Positions 21,625 through 30,604 of a DNA stretch of 64,000 nt are shown here, in pieces. The notes beneath the pieces were generated by a model. The model did no database searches. It was given only the letters and a program-made list of their open reading frames with translations, and was not told where the DNA came from. Each line of letters opens with the position of its first letter. Within the stretch, counting starts at the first letter, position 1. Origin of the DNA: Palleronia marisminoris (lineage in GTDB: Bacteria > Pseudomonadota > Alphaproteobacteria > Rhodobacterales > Rhodobacteraceae); assembly GCF_900172315.1 (NCBI RefSeq), contig NZ_FWFV01000002.1, forward strand, positions 1 to 64,000, in the 5' to 3' direction. The position numbers and the translations under genes were made by a program.

Positions 21625-22554
21625 ATGGATCTAGGTTCGATCTCTCCTGCCCTGCTGATCGCGTCGCTGATGGTGGCATCGACGCCGCTTCTACTGGCAG
21701 CCCTGGGAGAACTGGTGGTCGAGCGGGCGGGCGTCCTGAACCTCGGGGTCGAGGGGATGATGATCGTCGGCGCCATCTGCGGTTTCGCCACCGCCGTCGA
21801 GACCGGGTCGCCGCCCCTCGGCTTCCTTGCGGGGGCCGCAGGTGCCGCCCTGCTGTCGCTGGTCTTCGCGGTGCTGACCCAGGTGTTCCTGGCCAACCAG
21901 GTGGCGACGGGTCTGGCGCTGACCCTGTTCGGGCTGGGGCTCTCGTCGCTGATCGGGCAGGGCTATGTGGGGATCAAGCCGCCAGGCACCGGGCGGCTGG
22001 ACCTTGGCCCGCTGGCCGACATTCCTTTCCTGGGGCGCGCGGTCTTCAGCCACGACTGGATGGTCTATCTGAGCCTCGCGCTGACCGTCGTCATCGCATG
22101 GACTCTTGCCCGGACCCGCGCCGGCCTCAAGCTGCGCGCCGTCGGCGAGAACCACGACGCGGCCCATGCGCTCGGCCTGCACGTGGTCCTGACCCGCTTC
22201 GCCGCCATCGCCTTCGGCGGCGCGATGGCGGGCCTGGGGGGTGCGTATCTGAGCCTCGTGCGCGTGCCGCAATGGACCGAGGGCATGACCGCCGGCGCCG
22301 GCTGGATCGCGCTGGCCATCGTCGTCTTCGCCTCGTGGCGGGCCGGGCGGGTGCTGCTGGGCGCCTACCTCTTCGGTGGCGTGACGGTGCTGCAGCTGAA
22401 CCTGCAAGCCGTCGGCGTGGCGCTGCCGGTCGAGTACCTGTCGATGTCGCCCTACGTGGTCACCATCCTGGTCCTCGTCATCATGTCCGCCCGCCGCGCC
22501 CGCGGCACCGCCGCCCCGGCGAGCTTGGGCAAAGCGTTTCACGCGACGCACTGA
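21625..22554 (+). CDS. ABC transporter permease, second subunit (purine/nucleoside)
   Basis: A 309-aa partner permease of the same family, with the usual shorter length. It carries AGVLNLGVEGMMIVGAICG near residue 33 and the coupling-loop segment KLRAVGENHDAAHALGL near 170. About eight to nine membrane segments are visible. It lies 25 bases after the first permease; the two would form the heterodimeric channel. Confidence 0.9.
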   Translation: MDLGSISPALLIASLMVASTPLLLAALGELVVERAGVLNLGVEGMMIVGAICGFATAVETGSPPLGFLAGAAGAALLSLVFAVLTQVFLANQVATGLALTLFGLGLSSLIGQGYVGIKPPGTGRLDLGPLADIPFLGRAVFSHDWMVYLSLALTVVIAWTLARTRAGLKLRAVGENHDAAHALGLHVVLTRFAAIAFGGAMAGLGGAYLSLVRVPQWTEGMTAGAGWIALAIVVFASWRAGRVLLGAYLFGGVTVLQLNLQAVGVALPVEYLSMSPYVVTILVLVIMSARRARGTAAPASLGKAFHATH

Positions 22555-22674
22555 TCGAAGCGACCGCCGGCAAACAGCCCAAGATTCAGGCACCTGCTGC
22601 CATTCTCACCCTTACGACGCTTGCGCCCGCCGCGGGGGGCGCACACTATCCTCATACCAACAGGGAGATTCCAT

Positions 22675-23751
22675 ATGCTTCGCAGAACACTGCTCTGCAC
22701 CGCCGCGGCGTTGCTGGCCGCCCCCGCCTTCGCACAGGACGCCGCCGATCCGGTCAAGGTCGGCTTCGTCTTCGTCGGGCCGATCGGTGACGGTGGCTGG
22801 ACCTACGAACACAACGCCGCGCGCCTTGCCGTCGAAGAGCATTTCGGCGACCAGGTCGAGACTGTCTACCAGGAAAGCGTTCCCGAAGGCGCCGATTCCG
22901 AGCGGGTCATGACCCAGATGGCGCTGTCGGGCGCCGACCTGATCTTCACCACCTCGTTCGGCTACATGGACCCGACGATGAACGTCGCGGCGAAGTTTCC
23001 CGACGTGAAGTTCGAGCACGCGACCGGCTACAAGACGGCCGAGAACGTGGCGAACTACTCGGCCCGCTTCTACGAAGGCCGCGCCGTCCAGGGCCTGATC
23101 GCGGGCGAGATGACCGAGACGAACAAGATCGGCTATATCGGCTCGTTCCCGATCCCCGAGGTCATCCGCGGCATCAACGCCGCGTATCTCGCTGCCAAGA
23201 AGGTGAACCCGGATGTCGAATTCAACGTCATCTGGGCCTACACCTGGTTCGACCCCGCCAAAGAGGCCGATGCCGCCCGCGCCCTGATCGAGAACGGCGC
23301 CGACGTGATCCTGCAGCACACCGACTCCACCGCGCCTCAGGCCGCGGCGGCCGAGGCCGGCAACGTCATCACCTTCGGCCAGGCGTCGGACATGAGCGAA
23401 TACGCCCCCATGCCGCGGGTCAGCTCGATCATCGACAACTGGGCGCCCTACTATATCGATCGCGTTCAGGCGGTGGTCGACGGCACCTGGGAAAGCCAGT
23501 CGGTCTGGCAGGGCATCGGCGACGGCATGGTCGAGATCGGCGAGATCTCGGACGCGGTGCCCGAGGACGTGAAGGCCGACGCGCTCGCGCTGAAAGAGCA
23601 GATCGCCAGCGGCGAAGTGCACCCCTTCACCGGCCCGATCAATCGTCAGGACGGCACGGAATGGCTGGCCGAAGGCGAGACGGCGGATGACGAGACCCTG
23701 CTCGGCATGGATTTCTACGTCGAGGGTCTGTCGGGCGATATCCCCGACTGA
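22675..23751 (+). CDS. BMP-family periplasmic binding protein of the purine/nucleoside importer
   Basis: A 358-aa substrate-binding protein of the Med/BMP (PnrA-like) family. The ATG at 22675 follows AGGGAG and begins a signal peptide cleaved after PAFA near residue 21; the signal lacks a lipobox, so it is a soluble periplasmic form. Family features include FVFVGPIGDGGWTYEHN, TTSFGYMDP, NYSARFYEGRAVQGLIAGEMT and IGSFPIPEVIRGIN. As last gene of the xdh operon it is followed by a stem-loop. Substrate is inferred from the xanthine dehydrogenase neighbours. Confidence 0.92.
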   Translation: MLRRTLLCTAAALLAAPAFAQDAADPVKVGFVFVGPIGDGGWTYEHNAARLAVEEHFGDQVETVYQESVPEGADSERVMTQMALSGADLIFTTSFGYMDPTMNVAAKFPDVKFEHATGYKTAENVANYSARFYEGRAVQGLIAGEMTETNKIGYIGSFPIPEVIRGINAAYLAAKKVNPDVEFNVIWAYTWFDPAKEADAARALIENGADVILQHTDSTAPQAAAAEAGNVITFGQASDMSEYAPMPRVSSIIDNWAPYYIDRVQAVVDGTWESQSVWQGIGDGMVEIGEISDAVPEDVKADALALKEQIASGEVHPFTGPINRQDGTEWLAEGETADDETLLGMDFYVEGLSGDIPD

Positions 23752-23757
23752 CTGATC

Positions 23758-23786
23758 GCAGGAGGCGGTCCCGGATCGCCTCCTGC
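23758..23786. terminator. Stem-loop at the end of the xdh-transporter operon
   Basis: GCAGGAGGCG (23758-23767) pairs perfectly with CGCCTCCTGC (23777-23786). It lies 7 bases after the BMP gene stop and 4 bases before the stop of the converging transglycosylase-like gene, so it can serve both strands. There is no long T-run. Confidence 0.65.
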
Positions 23787-23789
23787 CAC

Positions 23790-24614
23790 CTACCTGACGG
23801 GCCGGCGCAGCACGGGGCTGTCGCTGAACCGCGGCAAGTCAGCCGAAATCGACAGGGGCGGCTCGCTCTGCACGACGGGGCCGGAGGTATCCGAGGCCGG
23901 CGGCAGCGACGGTCCGGTCTCGTCGGGGCGCGGCAGCGGGGGAACCTCGTCGACCACCGGCCCCATCACCAGCGCGTCCGGCACCGGCCTGCGCAGCGGG
24001 CGCGGGCTGACGCTGATCTGGCAATAGGGCTGGGCGCGAAGCCATTCGCGCATCTCGGTCCGCTTGGCGGTGGATCGCATCGGCCCCCAATCGGCGGAGA
24101 CGCCGCTCCAGCGCGGGGTTTCGGCGTGAATCACGCCGTCGCGGGGAACGGTGCGGGCCATGATCCGGATGGCGCAGGACAGGTTCGCCGACCCGTTCTT
24201 CAACTCGTCCCCGCTATCCGCCACGCACCCATACCCGCGGGCCGTCGCCGGCAGGATCTGCAACAGCCCGTACCAAAGCCCCCCGCCCCCGACTGCGCCG
24301 GGTCGCCAGCGGCTTTCATGCTTGGCGAGCGTCGACAGGAACCCGACCCAGAAGGCGCGCCGGTCAGCCTCCGAGGCGCGGGCGTAGCCGGGGCACCAGC
24401 GCTGGATGTCGCGGGGAGTGTGGTCGACCAGGCGCCTTCCGTGCTGCTTCAGCGCCGCCATCGCGGCAAGCGACCAGCGGTCGCTTTCGGGGCGGAAGTC
24501 CCACATCGTGACGGGCACCGTCTCGACATAGGGGCGCGGCTCGGGACGGGGAATGTCGGCCGCCCAGAGGGGCTGACCGAGGCAGGCGCAGAGGATCAGG
24601 GCCAGACGTCGCAT
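23790..24614 (-). CDS. Exported lytic transglycosylase-like protein with proline-rich tail
   Basis: The 274-aa product from ATG 24614 has a signal peptide cleaved near residue 18 (PLWA). It has an SLT-like fold with the catalytic-type glutamate in LAKHESRWRPGAVG near residue 96, then GLLQILPATARGYGC and NLSCAIRIMA. The C-terminal 80 residues are proline-rich and not conserved. It is a paralogue of the next gene upstream, sharing the WDFRP opening, the KHES-RWRP-AVGGGG block and the DWGPMRS/DWGPFHS end. Cleavage of peptidoglycan is the likely role. Confidence 0.78.
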   Translation of the reverse strand: MRRLALILCACLGQPLWAADIPRPEPRPYVETVPVTMWDFRPESDRWSLAAMAALKQHGRRLVDHTPRDIQRWCPGYARASEADRRAFWVGFLSTLAKHESRWRPGAVGGGGLWYGLLQILPATARGYGCVADSGDELKNGSANLSCAIRIMARTVPRDGVIHAETPRWSGVSADWGPMRSTAKRTEMREWLRAQPYCQISVSPRPLRRPVPDALVMGPVVDEVPPLPRPDETGPSLPPASDTSGPVVQSEPPLSISADLPRFSDSPVLRRPVR

Positions 24615-24656
24615 CACGGAACCTAGCCCGACCGGGGCGGCCAAGGCAACGGCCGC

Positions 24657-25238
24657 TCAGGCCGTCGGCGCCTTGCAGTAGGGCTGCGCCCGGGTCCAGG
24701 CGGCCATCTCGGCGCGCTTCGAGGACGAGTGGAACGGGCCCCAGTCGCGCATGCCGGTATTGACCGAGCCGCGCTTGGTCACCTGCGCCGCCGCGATCCG
24801 CACGCCGCAGCTGAGGTTGGCGACCGGGTTCTTCAGCGCCGAGCCGGTCGTCGCGGCACATCCATAGGCGCGCGCGGTCGAGGGCGAGATCTGCACGAGG
24901 CCGAACCACGAGCCGCCGCCACCGACGGCTTCGGGGCGCCACGTGCTCTCGTGCTTGGCGAGCGCCGAGAAGAGGCCGGCCCAGAAGGCGGCGCGTTCTT
25001 CCTCGGTCTTGTTGGCGTAGTCGGGGCACCATTCGGCGATGTCGACCGGGATCATCGCGGGCAGCGCCGCCCCGTGGGACTCCAGCGCATTCAGGGTGCC
25101 TTCGGTCCAGGTGCCGGCGTCGGGGCGGAAGTCCCAGCGCATCGTCGGCACCGTGCCGGCGGTCGCATCGGCCTCGGGGGCGGTGGTGACGCAGGCCGAC
25201 AGGCCGGCGCAGGCGAGAAGAACCGTGATGAAGCGCAT
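24657..25238 (-). CDS. Lytic transglycosylase-like lipoprotein
   Basis: The 193-aa product begins with a lipoprotein signal peptide ending in the lipobox LSAC, so it is probably anchored to a membrane. The domain matches the neighbour at 23790-24614: WDFRPDAGTW, LAKHESTWRPEAVGGGG with the presumed catalytic Glu near residue 95, GLVQISPSTARAYGC, NLSCGVRIAA and RDWGPFHSSSKRAEM. The two genes are tandem with a 42-base gap and look like a duplication in which one copy became a lipoprotein and the other gained a proline-rich tail. It is divergent from gatB. Confidence 0.78.
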   Translation of the reverse strand: MRFITVLLACAGLSACVTTAPEADATAGTVPTMRWDFRPDAGTWTEGTLNALESHGAALPAMIPVDIAEWCPDYANKTEEERAAFWAGLFSALAKHESTWRPEAVGGGGSWFGLVQISPSTARAYGCAATTGSALKNPVANLSCGVRIAAAQVTKRGSVNTGMRDWGPFHSSSKRAEMAAWTRAQPYCKAPTA

Positions 25239-25407
25239 GTGTCTGAAATCCAGGCACCGGCCCTCGAGGCGGCCGGCACCGGTTCCCTAGACCAATGGCC
25301 GCCCGCAAAGAAAGTCTGACGGTTGCAGGTCGGCAACGGATCGCTCAGTTGCGCTTGCGCTTCGGCAGATATACGACGCGGGCGGTACCAGACCGGAGGG
25401 ATGCGCC

Positions 25408-26922
25408 ATGCTCGACCTGACCTACGAAGCCCCGACCGCCAAGGTCATCCAGGGCGCCAAGGACGACTGGGAGCTTGTCATCGGCCTCGAAGTCCACGCG
25501 CAGGTGGCCAGCCAGGCCAAGCTGTTCTCGGGTGCCTCGACCCAGTTCGGCGCCGAGCCCAATTCCAACGTCGCCTTCGTCGATGCCGGAATGCCGGGGA
25601 TGCTGCCGGTCATCAACAACGGCTGCGTCGCGCTGGCGGTCAAGACGGGCCTGGGCCTGAAGGCGGCGATCAACCTGCAATCCGCCTTCGACCGCAAGAA
25701 CTACTTCTACCCCGACCTGCCGCAGGGCTACCAGATCAGCCAGCTCTACCACCCCATCGTGGGCGAGGGCGAAGTGCTGGTCGACATGGGCCCCGGCGTC
25801 GCGCGGCTGGTGCGGATCGAGCGCATCCACCTCGAACAGGATGCCGGCAAGTCGATCCACGACATGGACCCGAACAACTCGTTCGTGGACCTCAACCGCA
25901 CGGGCGTCGCGCTGATGGAGATCGTCAGCCGCCCCGACATCCGCGGCCCCGAAGAGGCCGCCGCCTACATCCTCAAGCTGCGCCAGATCATGCGCTACCT
26001 CGGCACCTGCAACGGCGACATGCAGAACGGCAACCTGCGCGCGGACGTGAACGTGTCGGTCTGCCGCCCCGGCGACTACGAACGCTATCAGGAGACCGGC
26101 GATTTCGGCCATCTGGGCACGCGGTGCGAGATCAAGAACATGAACTCCACCCGCTTCATCCAGCAAGCCATCGAGGTCGAGGCCCGTCGCCAGATCGCCA
26201 TCATCGAGGACGGCGGCAAGGTCGTGCAGGAAACCCGCCTCTTCGACGTCGAGAAGGGCGAGACGCGGTCCATGCGCTCGAAGGAAGAGGCGCATGACTA
26301 CCGCTACTTCCCCGATCCGGACCTCCTGCCGCTCGAGATCGAGCAGGACTGGGTGGACGAGATCGCGGCCACCCTTCCCGAGCTGCCGGACGAGAAGAAG
26401 GCGCGCTTCGTCACCGAATACGGCATGACCGAATACGACGCGGGCGTCCTGACCGCCGAGGTCGAGAACGCCGCCTTCTTCGAAGAGGTCGCGAAGGCCT
26501 CGGGCGACGGCAAGGCCTCGGCGAACTGGGTCATCAACGAGCTGTTCGGGCGTCTCAAGAAGGACGATCGCGACATCGCCGACAGCCCGATGGGTGCACA
26601 GCAGCTCGGCACCATCGTGGCGCTGATCAAGCGGGGCGACATCTCGGGCAAGATCGCCAAGGACCTGTTCGAGATCGTCTATTCCGAGGGCGGCGACCCC
26701 GCCGCGATCGTCGAGGATCGTGGGATGAAGCAGGTCACCGACACCGGCGCGATCGAGACGTCGGTGGACGAGGTGATCGCCGCCAATCCCGACCAAGTCC
26801 AGAAGGCGCAGGCCAACCCCAAGCTCGCCGGTTGGTTCGTCGGCCAGGTGATGAAGGCCACCGGCGGCAAGGCCAACCCCAAGGCCGTGAACGAGATCGT
26901 GGCGCAGAAGCTGGGCCTCTGA
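25408..26922 (+). CDS. gatB: Aspartyl/glutamyl-tRNA amidotransferase subunit B
   Basis: Kinase and transfer subunit of the GatCAB complex, converting Glu-tRNA-Gln (and Asp-tRNA-Asn) to the amidated forms. The 504-aa product has [15 protein letters not shown], the [14 protein letters not shown] block, [15 protein letters not shown], and the C-terminal YqeY-like tail domain from about residue 355. GGAGGG precedes the ATG. It stands alone, away from gatC and gatA, and ends with a stem-loop terminator. Confidence 0.96.
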   Translation: MLDLTYEAPTAKVIQGAKDDWELVIGLEVHAQVASQAKLFSGASTQFGAEPNSNVAFVDAGMPGMLPVINNGCVALAVKTGLGLKAAINLQSAFDRKNYFYPDLPQGYQISQLYHPIVGEGEVLVDMGPGVARLVRIERIHLEQDAGKSIHDMDPNNSFVDLNRTGVALMEIVSRPDIRGPEEAAAYILKLRQIMRYLGTCNGDMQNGNLRADVNVSVCRPGDYERYQETGDFGHLGTRCEIKNMNSTRFIQQAIEVEARRQIAIIEDGGKVVQETRLFDVEKGETRSMRSKEEAHDYRYFPDPDLLPLEIEQDWVDEIAATLPELPDEKKARFVTEYGMTEYDAGVLTAEVENAAFFEEVAKASGDGKASANWVINELFGRLKKDDRDIADSPMGAQQLGTIVALIKRGDISGKIAKDLFEIVYSEGGDPAAIVEDRGMKQVTDTGAIETSVDEVIAANPDQVQKAQANPKLAGWFVGQVMKATGGKANPKAVNEIVAQKLGL

Positions 26923-26929
26923 CACGACG

Positions 26930-26958
26930 AAGGCGCGGCCCCGACAGAGCCGCGCCTT
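26930..26958. terminator. Stem-loop terminator after gatB
   Basis: AAGGCGCGGC (26930-26939) pairs perfectly with GCCGCGCCTT (26949-26958), starting 8 bases after the gatB stop. It lies between convergent genes and may serve both. Confidence 0.7.
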
Positions 26959-27000
26959 CCGAAAATGGCAGTGCCGGACGCCCGATCCGGCAACTTGGCC

Positions 27001-27159
27001 TCAGTCGTCGATGGCGGTTTCGTTCTCGAAACCATCGGTCGGCTGGGCAATCTGCTGGCCGAGTGTCTCGTTGGTCGTGCCGTAGGTGGCGTCGGTCGTG
27101 CCGGCGGTGTTGCACGCGGCGAGAATGCCGAGGCTGGCGAGGACTGCGAAGAAGCGCAT
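27001..27159 (-). CDS. Small lipoprotein of unknown function
   Basis: A 52-aa product with AGGAA upstream of the ATG at 27159. Residues 1-16 are a lipoprotein signal peptide with lipobox LAAC; the mature part is about 37 residues, threonine-rich and then acidic (FENETAIDD). The layout resembles small entericidin-type lipoproteins in size only; the sequence does not match that family. It is convergent with gatB and divergent from the DUF4177-like gene. Confidence 0.65.
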   Translation of the reverse strand: MRFFAVLASLGILAACNTAGTTDATYGTTNETLGQQIAQPTDGFENETAIDD

Positions 27160-27240
27160 TGGGGATTCCTTTCCTTCGAATAGAGTTAGCACGGCAACGG
27201 CCTGTGTGATCATGGGTTCCACGGAAATGTCGGGGGGGCG

Positions 27241-27257
27241 GATTCCCCGCGGGAATC
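27241..27257. promoter_or_regulatory. 17-bp dyad GATTCCC-CGC-GGGAATC in a divergent promoter region
   Basis: A perfect 7-bp inverted repeat with a 3-base centre lies between the divergent small lipoprotein gene (27159) and the DUF4177-like gene (27335). Each arm contains a GANTC site, the CcrM methylation target. It could be an operator; no regulator is identified. Confidence 0.35.
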
Positions 27258-27334
27258 GTTTCGCGGCTGCCACCGGGCTTGCGCCTCCGGTTGACCTTGC
27301 CCTAGACCCCGTTCGGTAGCGAACCGAGGGTGCC

Positions 27335-27751
27335 ATGTCCTATTTCGAATATCGCGTCGTGCCGGCGCCGAAATCCGTCCCCCGCGTCAAGGGCGTGAAA
27401 TCGCCCGAGGGCAGGTTCGCCGTGTCGATGGCCGAGGCGTTGAACGCCGAGGGCCGCGACGGCTGGGAATTCCAGAGCAGCGAGACCATCGACACCGAGG
27501 TGAAGGGCGGCCTGTTCTCGAAGAAGAAGATCGAGCGGCTGAGCGTGCTGGTCTTCCGCCGCTGGGTCGAGACCGAAACCTACGAGGATCAGCCGCCCCG
27601 CGCAGCCGAACAGTACGCCCCCGATCCCGCTCCGCGCGAGGCCGAGGCTGCGCTGGACGACACCGGGCAGTTTCGCCCGACCCTGTCGGCCCGCCGCGAC
27701 GACGCGCCACAAGGCAGCGCGCCGTCGCTGACCCCGCCGCGGCGGGACTGA
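27335..27751 (+). CDS. DUF4177-like protein
   Basis: A 138-aa cytoplasmic protein with GAGGG before the ATG. The N-terminal half (YFEYRVVPAP, LNAEGRDGWEFQSSETI, LSVLVFRRW) fits the short DUF4177 fold: beta strand, helix with the LN-EG-DGWEF motif, two strands. The second half is proline- and alanine-rich and probably disordered. Its function is unknown. It converges on bolA with a 6-base gap. Confidence 0.72.
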   Translation: MSYFEYRVVPAPKSVPRVKGVKSPEGRFAVSMAEALNAEGRDGWEFQSSETIDTEVKGGLFSKKKIERLSVLVFRRWVETETYEDQPPRAAEQYAPDPAPREAEAALDDTGQFRPTLSARRDDAPQGSAPSLTPPRRD

Positions 27752-27757
27752 GCGCCC

Positions 27758-28015
27758 TCAGCCGTCCGCGTCGATGGCCAGCGCGTGGATGCGCCCGACC
27801 AGCTCCGGCCCCAGCGCGGCATGGATCGCCCGGTGGCGCGCCACGCGGGACATGTCGGCCAGCTCGGCTGCGCGGATCCGCACCGCGAAGTGGCTCTCGC
27901 CGCCCGCGGGTGCGCCGGCGTGGCCGGCATGGAGCGCCGACTCGTCCTCGACCTCCAGGTCGCGTGGCGAAAACCGCTCTTCCAGCCGTGATTTGATCTC
28001 GTCGGCAACTGCCAT
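27758..28015 (-). CDS. BolA family protein
   Basis: An 85-aa BolA-type protein. Family members pair with monothiol glutaredoxins in iron-sulfur cluster trafficking or act in stress responses. The ATG at 28015 follows AGGAAAGG. The BolA core is visible as VEDESALHAGH, ESHFAVRIRAAEL, and RHRAIHAALG near residues 60-70, with the invariant histidine of the last motif. It is divergent from the J-domain gene, a pairing common in Rhodobacterales as I remember it. Confidence 0.88.
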   Translation of the reverse strand: MAVADEIKSRLEERFSPRDLEVEDESALHAGHAGAPAGGESHFAVRIRAAELADMSRVARHRAIHAALGPELVGRIHALAIDADG

Positions 28016-28089
28016 TAGACAACCTTTCCTCTTCCCCTCTGGGGTCAGATCTCTAAACTCTCGTATCCGGACAGGACAAGGAGCCATCC

Positions 28090-28719
28090 ATGTCGAAAAG
28101 CGATCCCTTCGGATTCGATATGCGCGTCTCGGCCGCAAAGAAGAAGGCTCCGCGCGGCAAGCGGGGCATGTCCGGCGCGTTCGAGACCTCGACCCGCGGG
28201 TGCGAGCACCCCGGCTGCGAGGAAAAGGGCGTGTATCGCGCGCCCCGCTCGCCCGACCATCTCGACGAGTACCTGTGGTTCTGCAAGGATCACGTGCGCG
28301 AATACAATCTGAAGTGGAACTTCTTCAACGGCACCACCGAAGAGGAATTTTCGGACCAGATCTCGCAGGACAAGGTCTGGGGCCGCGGCACGAAGCCCTG
28401 GCGCTCGGACGAGCACAAGGCCTGGGCGCGGCTTGGCGTGGACGACCCGCACCAGGTGCTGGGCAAGAACGCCACGCAGAACCCCGGCAAGTCGGCGACG
28501 GGCGGTTCGACCAAGCGCCTGCCCCCGACCGAGCGTCGCGCGATCGACATCCTCGAAGCCAAGGACCACTGGACCAAGGCCGAGATCCGCAAGTCCTACA
28601 AGGGGCTCATCAAGGTGCTGCACCCCGACATGAACGGCGGCGACCGCAGCCAGGAAGAGCAGCTGGCCGAGGTCGTCTGGGCCTGGGATCAGATCAAGGA
28701 CAGCCGGAACTTCACCTGA
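28090..28719 (+). CDS. J-domain co-chaperone-like protein with N-terminal Cys/His motif
   Basis: A 209-aa DnaJ-domain protein that would stimulate an Hsp70. AAGGAG precedes the ATG. Residues 37-78 hold a possible metal site (CEHPGC, then CKDH). The J domain is C-terminal, about residues 145-205, with KSYKGLIKVLHPDMNGGD containing the essential HPD motif. This is the reverse order of classical DnaJ and lacks its zinc-finger and substrate-binding domains. It is divergent from bolA and ends at a strong terminator. Confidence 0.87.
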   Translation: MSKSDPFGFDMRVSAAKKKAPRGKRGMSGAFETSTRGCEHPGCEEKGVYRAPRSPDHLDEYLWFCKDHVREYNLKWNFFNGTTEEEFSDQISQDKVWGRGTKPWRSDEHKAWARLGVDDPHQVLGKNATQNPGKSATGGSTKRLPPTERRAIDILEAKDHWTKAEIRKSYKGLIKVLHPDMNGGDRSQEEQLAEVVWAWDQIKDSRNFT

Positions 28720-28741
28720 GGGTTGTCCGTCCGGCACAAAC

Positions 28742-28777
28742 AAAATGGCGCGCCCGGGCCTCCGGACGCGCCATTTT
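28742..28777. terminator. Strong bidirectional intrinsic terminator
   Basis: AAAATGGCGCG (28742-28752) pairs perfectly with CGCGCCATTTT (28767-28777). The A- and T-runs give a U-tail in both directions. It separates the converging J-domain and msrB genes. Confidence 0.9.
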
Positions 28778-28795
28778 CGTGTCGGTGCAGGGGCC

Positions 28796-29281
28796 TCAGC
28801 CCGCCAGCGCCTCGCCGGAGCCGGCCGGCTCGAACCGCATCGCGATGCCGTTCATGCAGTAGCGCTGGCCCGTCGGCTGTGGCCCGTCATCGAAGACATG
28901 GCCCATGTGGCTGCCGCAGCGGTCGCAGTGAACCTCGGTCCGGGTGGTGAAAAGCCCGCGGTCGGGCTTCGTTCCAACGGCATTTTGCAGCGGCGCCCAG
29001 AAGGACGGCCAGCCGGTCCCGGATTCGAACTTCGTCTCGGAGGAATAGAGCGCCTGGTCGCAGCCCTTGCAGTGGTAGGTCCCGCTGGCCTTGATCTCGT
29101 TCAGCGGCGACGAGAAGGCGCGCTCGGTGCCCATTTCGCGCATGACGGTGTATTCCGCGTCCGTCAGGCGCTTGCGCCATTCGGCCTCGGAAAGGCTCAC
29201 CTCGAAGCCCGCGGCCGCGCGGGCCATCGGTGCGGCAAGGGCGAAGGCGGTCGTGGTCGTCAGGAACATGCGGCGGTCCAT
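28796..29281 (-). CDS. msrB: Peptide-methionine (R)-S-oxide reductase, exported
   Basis: Reduces methionine-R-sulfoxide in proteins. The ATG at 29281 follows GGGAGGA and gives 161 aa. Residues 1-23 form an export signal with a twin-arginine-like DRRMFLTT, so it is probably periplasmic. Two zinc CxxC pairs (CKGC, CDRC) and the catalytic RYCMNGIAMRF near residue 141 are present, with GTGWPSFW between them. It is divergent from cobS. Confidence 0.93.
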   Translation of the reverse strand: MDRRMFLTTTTAFALAAPMARAAAGFEVSLSEAEWRKRLTDAEYTVMREMGTERAFSSPLNEIKASGTYHCKGCDQALYSSETKFESGTGWPSFWAPLQNAVGTKPDRGLFTTRTEVHCDRCGSHMGHVFDDGPQPTGQRYCMNGIAMRFEPAGSGEALAG

Positions 29282-29493
29282 GGGTCCTCCCGGGATCTGG
29301 CCTTGGTGCAAGGGAAATATGGGGACCCGCTCGGCCAGTTGGAGCATTACTGGCGAGGATGTGAACACCGCCTGCCCCGCCACGCAACGGCAGCCCGAAA
29401 TTCCGCTTGGCCTTGCAGGCGCGGGGCATATGTTGCACCACGCCGCACGCTAGACACACGCCCCGGAATGGGCCGGGAGACAAGGAGCCGCAC

Positions 29494-30468
29494 ATGGCCG
29501 ACGGAACCCTCGACATCAGCGCCATCCCGAAGACCGAGATTTCGGTGCGCGAGACCTTCGGCATCGACACCGACATGGTCGTCCACGGCTTCGCCGAACC
29601 CTCCGAGCGTGTTCCCGCCCGCGACGAGACCTACCGCTTCGACGCCGACACCACGCTCGCCATCCTCGCCGGATTCGAGCACAACCGCCGCGTCATGATC
29701 CAGGGCTACCACGGCACCGGCAAGTCGACCCACATCGAACAGGTCGCGAGCCGTCTGAACTGGCCGGCGGTGCGCGTGAACCTCGACAGCCACATCAGCC
29801 GGATCGACCTGATCGGCAAGGATGCGATCAAGCTGAAGGGCGGCGTGCAGGTCACCGAATTCCAGGAGGGTATCCTTCCCTGGGCGCTGCGCAACCCGAC
29901 CGCCATCGTCTTCGATGAGTATGACGCTGGCCGCGCGGACGTGATGTTCGTGATCCAGCGGGTGCTCGAGGTCGACGGCAAGCTGACGCTTCTCGACCAG
30001 AACGAGGTGATCCACCCCCACCCGTTCTTCCGCCTCTTCGCCACGTCGAACACCGTGGGCCTGGGCGACACGACCGGCCTGTATCACGGCACCCAGCAGA
30101 TCAACCAGGGCCAGATGGACCGCTGGTCGCTGGTCGCCACGCTGAACTACCTGCCCCACGAGGCCGAGAAGGCCATCGTTCAGTCCAAGCTGCCGCGTTT
30201 CGACGAGAAGATCATCGGGCAGATGGTCACCGTCGCCTCGCTGACGCGGACGGCCTTCATGAATGGCGAGTTGTCGACGGTAATGAGCCCCCGGACGGTG
30301 ATCGCCTGGGCGCAGAATGCGGAGATTTTCGGCAATATCGGATATGCCTTCCGCCTGTCGTTCCTGAACAAGTGCGACGAGCTGGAGCGCGAGACAGTGG
30401 CCGAGTTCTACCAGCGCTGCTTCGACGAGGAACTGCCTGAAAGCGCGGCGAGCGCCTCGCTCGGCTGA
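29494..30468 (+). CDS. cobS: Cobaltochelatase subunit CobS
   Basis: AAA+ ATPase subunit of the aerobic cobalt chelatase that inserts Co2+ into hydrogenobyrinic acid diamide during cobalamin synthesis. AAGGAG precedes the ATG; the product is 324 aa. Walker [10 protein letters not shown] is near residue 71, Walker [13 protein letters not shown] near 145, and sensor [12 protein letters not shown] near 185. The partner cobT lies 1.2 kb downstream, separated by a convergent secreted-protein gene. No cobalamin riboswitch is visible in the 212 bases upstream. Confidence 0.95.
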   Translation: MADGTLDISAIPKTEISVRETFGIDTDMVVHGFAEPSERVPARDETYRFDADTTLAILAGFEHNRRVMIQGYHGTGKSTHIEQVASRLNWPAVRVNLDSHISRIDLIGKDAIKLKGGVQVTEFQEGILPWALRNPTAIVFDEYDAGRADVMFVIQRVLEVDGKLTLLDQNEVIHPHPFFRLFATSNTVGLGDTTGLYHGTQQINQGQMDRWSLVATLNYLPHEAEKAIVQSKLPRFDEKIIGQMVTVASLTRTAFMNGELSTVMSPRTVIAWAQNAEIFGNIGYAFRLSFLNKCDELERETVAEFYQRCFDEELPESAASASLG

Positions 30469-30571
30469 CCGTCCGCAGGCTTAACCGCCGCGAAAGGCGC
30501 GCGCCCGCATACCCCCTCGGCGCGCAGCAGGAAGATCAGCGAGACCAGAGGGCCCGTCCGGCCTGGCAATC

Positions 30572-30604
30572 GGACAGGCCTGTCCACGGTTCTCACCGGT
30601 GAGA
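30572..30604. promoter_or_regulatory. Two adjacent perfect 14-bp palindromes
   Basis: GGACAGGCCTGTCC (30572-30585) and TCTCACCGGTGAGA (30591-30604) are both perfect palindromes, five bases apart. They lie in the 280-base gap between the converging cobS and secreted-protein genes, where no promoter is expected. Otherwise the gap shows no gene. Binding sites or structured RNA ends are both possible. Confidence 0.4.

Noticed and set aside
29282-29493. Cobalamin riboswitch upstream of cobS
   Set aside because: No B12-box sequence or typical fold could be seen there or upstream of nrdJ.
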